Source of the DNA: Nesterenkonia alkaliphila
Lineage (GTDB): Bacteria > Actinomycetota > Actinomycetes > Actinomycetales > Micrococcaceae
Assembly (NCBI RefSeq): GCF_009758175.1
Contig: NZ_WRPM01000068.1
Coordinates: forward strand, 1-64,000
Direction of reading: 5' to 3'
DNA length: 64,000 bases
Part shown: in pieces, positions 62,992 to 64,000 of the stretch
Layout: each line of letters starts with the position of its first letter
Numbering within the stretch: the first letter of the stretch is position 1
Notes under the pieces: generated by a model
Told to the model about the DNA's origin: nothing
The model's input: only the letters and a program-made list of their open reading frames with translations
Databases searched by the model: none
Position numbers and translations under genes: made by a program

Positions 62992-63300
62992 CTAGAGCTT
63001 GATCTCGATGTTGACGTCTGCAGGCAGGTCGAGACGCATCAGGGAGTCCACAGCCTTGGGCGTGGGGTCCACGATGTCGATCAGGCGCTTGTGGGTGCGC
63101 ATCTCGAAGTGCTCGCGAGAGTCCTTGTACTTATGCGGCGACCGAATCACGGTGTAGACGTTCTTCTCAGTGGGCAGCGGCACGGGGCCTACCACTGTGG
63201 CGCCTGCACGGGTGACCGTGTCGACAATCTTCCGTGCGGAAGTATCGATGACCTCGTGGTCATACGACTTCAGCCGGATGCGGATTTTCTGTCCCGCCAT
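62992..63300 (-). CDS. rpsJ: 30S ribosomal protein S10
   Basis: S10 heads the S10 operon and also joins transcription antitermination as NusE. The 102-residue protein reads [19 protein letters not shown] and [23 protein letters not shown] 63300 follows a leader of about 280 nt. Confidence 0.98.
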   Translation of the reverse strand: MAGQKIRIRLKSYDHEVIDTSARKIVDTVTRAGATVVGPVPLPTEKNVYTVIRSPHKYKDSREHFEMRTHKRLIDIVDPTPKAVDSLMRLDLPADVNIEIKL

Positions 63301-63666
63301 GGCGTTGAGCCTCTTTCTGACTTGGCTTCCAATACGTCCTGGTCTCAGTCAGGCCTGTCCTGTCAGGACGCAGGGGTCCTCAGAAAGAGTTGTCAAACAC
63401 CTTCTGCAGTTATGGCCTGACCGAACAGCGTGAGCCCGGGCTTACCGGGGTGTTCGCGCTGCTGGCGTCCGGTCCACGCGGTCGGGCGTGTCGCTTCAAT
63501 GCTCTGCGCACAGCAACACCCGCGGTGATCCGGGGTAGTTCATGGGATTTTCGCTCAATGGGCGCAATGCACCCTGAGCAACTTGTCTATCCTGTCATGC
63601 CTGTCTGGTTTGTGCAAATCGAACATCGGTGTCCCCTGTGGGGTCAGTACGCCGGGGCGGCAACGC
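63301..63666 (-). promoter_or_regulatory. S10 operon promoter and leader
   Basis: No gene is seen here. On the minus strand TTGCAC (63612-63617), a 17-nt spacer and CAGGAT (63589-63594) form a plausible promoter. The leader then contains a near-palindrome, GTCCTG-T-CAGGAC (63357-63369), and other GTCCTG repeats. Whether L4 or S10 binds this leader is unknown. Confidence 0.45.
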
Positions 63667-63702
63667 GAAAGCCCCCAACACCCTTAGGTGCTGGGGGCTT
63701 TC
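63667..63702 (-). terminator. Terminator of tuf
   Basis: GAAAGCCCCCA (63667-63677) and TGGGGGCTTTC (63692-63702) form an 11-bp stem, extended inside by CACC/GGTG. It starts 17 bp after the tuf stop. Confidence 0.8.
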
Positions 63703-63718
63703 GTTCAGCTGATGAGGA

Positions 63719-64000
63719 TCAGGCGAGGATCTTGGTGACCTTGCCGGAGCCCACGGTGCGGCCACCCTCACGGATGGCGAAGCCGAGGCCCTCCTCCATA
63801 GCGATCGGCTGGATGAGCTCGACAGTCATCTCGGTGTTGTCACCGGGCATCACCATCTCAGTGCCCTCGGGCAGCTCGATCACACCGGTCACGTCAGTGG
63901 TCCGGAAGTAGAACTGCGGACGGTAGTTGGTGTAGAAGGGGTTGTGGCGCCCGCCCTCATCCTTGGACAGGATGTAGACGTTGGCCTCGAACTTGGTGTG
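63719..64000 (-). CDS. tuf: Elongation factor Tu (C-terminal part, cut by window edge)
   Basis: Only the last 93 residues are inside the window. They end [19 protein letters not shown], the unmistakable EF-Tu C-terminus, and include the beta-barrel segment that binds aminoacyl-tRNA. The 5' part lies beyond 64000. It precedes the S10 operon, as in the str-S10 arrangement. Confidence 0.97.
   Translation of the reverse strand, partial: HTKFEANVYILSKDEGGRHNPFYTNYRPQFYFRTTDVTGVIELPEGTEMVMPGDNTEMTVELIQPIAMEEGLGFAIREGGRTVGSGKVTKILA

Noticed and set aside
1..64000. CRISPR arrays, insertion sequences, prophage or tRNA genes
   Set aside because: No regularly spaced repeats, transposase-like frames, integrases or tRNA cloverleaf were recognised by eye.

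Overview
The window is high-GC DNA with actinobacterial gene order and protein types, such as a YtrA-type GntR/ABC pair, a DUF4235 protein, a fused YkoDC thiamine transporter and RG-rich S5. Many genes also appear to begin leaderless, with TANNNT 6-8 nt before the start codon. A Micrococcaceae-like organism (Kocuria, Nesterenkonia or Arthrobacter relatives) fits best; the genus cannot be fixed from this sequence alone. No tRNA, rRNA, IS element, prophage or CRISPR array was seen.

Both flanks form a broken ribosomal-protein superoperon on the minus strand. From the right edge inward: tuf (cut by the window end), the S10 operon (rpsJ to rpsQ), the spc operon (rplN to rplO), and secY-adk-map. 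The series resumes at the left with infA-rpmJ-rpsM-rpsK-rpoA-rplQ-truA, then rplM-rpsI. About 37 kb (13.3-50.7 kb) separates map from infA, genes that are usually close together in actinobacteria. A mannitol PTS locus (ptsH-ptsI-mtlA-mtlD with divergent mtlR, 1.4-8.7 kb) sits between truA and rplM.

The 37-kb block starts with an S4-domain protein, an S9 peptidase and a Rieske ferredoxin, followed by a possible 6C-like RNA. It ends with housekeeping and metabolic genes: a HAD phosphatase, a D-2-hydroxyacid dehydrogenase, pabB, tetR, an MMPL exporter, a lipoprotein, cardiolipin synthase, pabC, a TPP-riboswitch-controlled YkoE/YkoDC transporter, a nitrilase-family amidohydrolase and small membrane proteins.

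The most unusual part is a RiPP operon on the minus strand (about 30.85 down to 18.7 kb). It combines azol(in)e-forming and Ser/Thr-dehydrating machinery. In order it encodes a YcaO cyclodehydratase, an ocin-ThiF-like protein, a fused E1-like/SagB-type dehydrogenase, a second nitroreductase-type dehydrogenase, four different precursor peptides, an M50 metalloprotease with a PqqD-like N-terminus, a split LanB dehydratase (glutamylation and elimination parts), an ABC exporter and a small membrane protein. Three of the precursors were too short to appear as clear separate genes and were read by hand. All four carry an acidic leader and a Ser/Thr/Ala-rich core of 29-30 residues that aligns without gaps around an invariant Ser-Cys-Pro. 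No separate pyridine synthase was found, so a linear, dehydrated, azole-bearing product of goadsporin type seems likelier than a macrocyclic thiopeptide. A GntR/ABC module, a NarL-type two-component system and a small secreted Cys-containing peptide flank the operon and may serve regulation or immunity.
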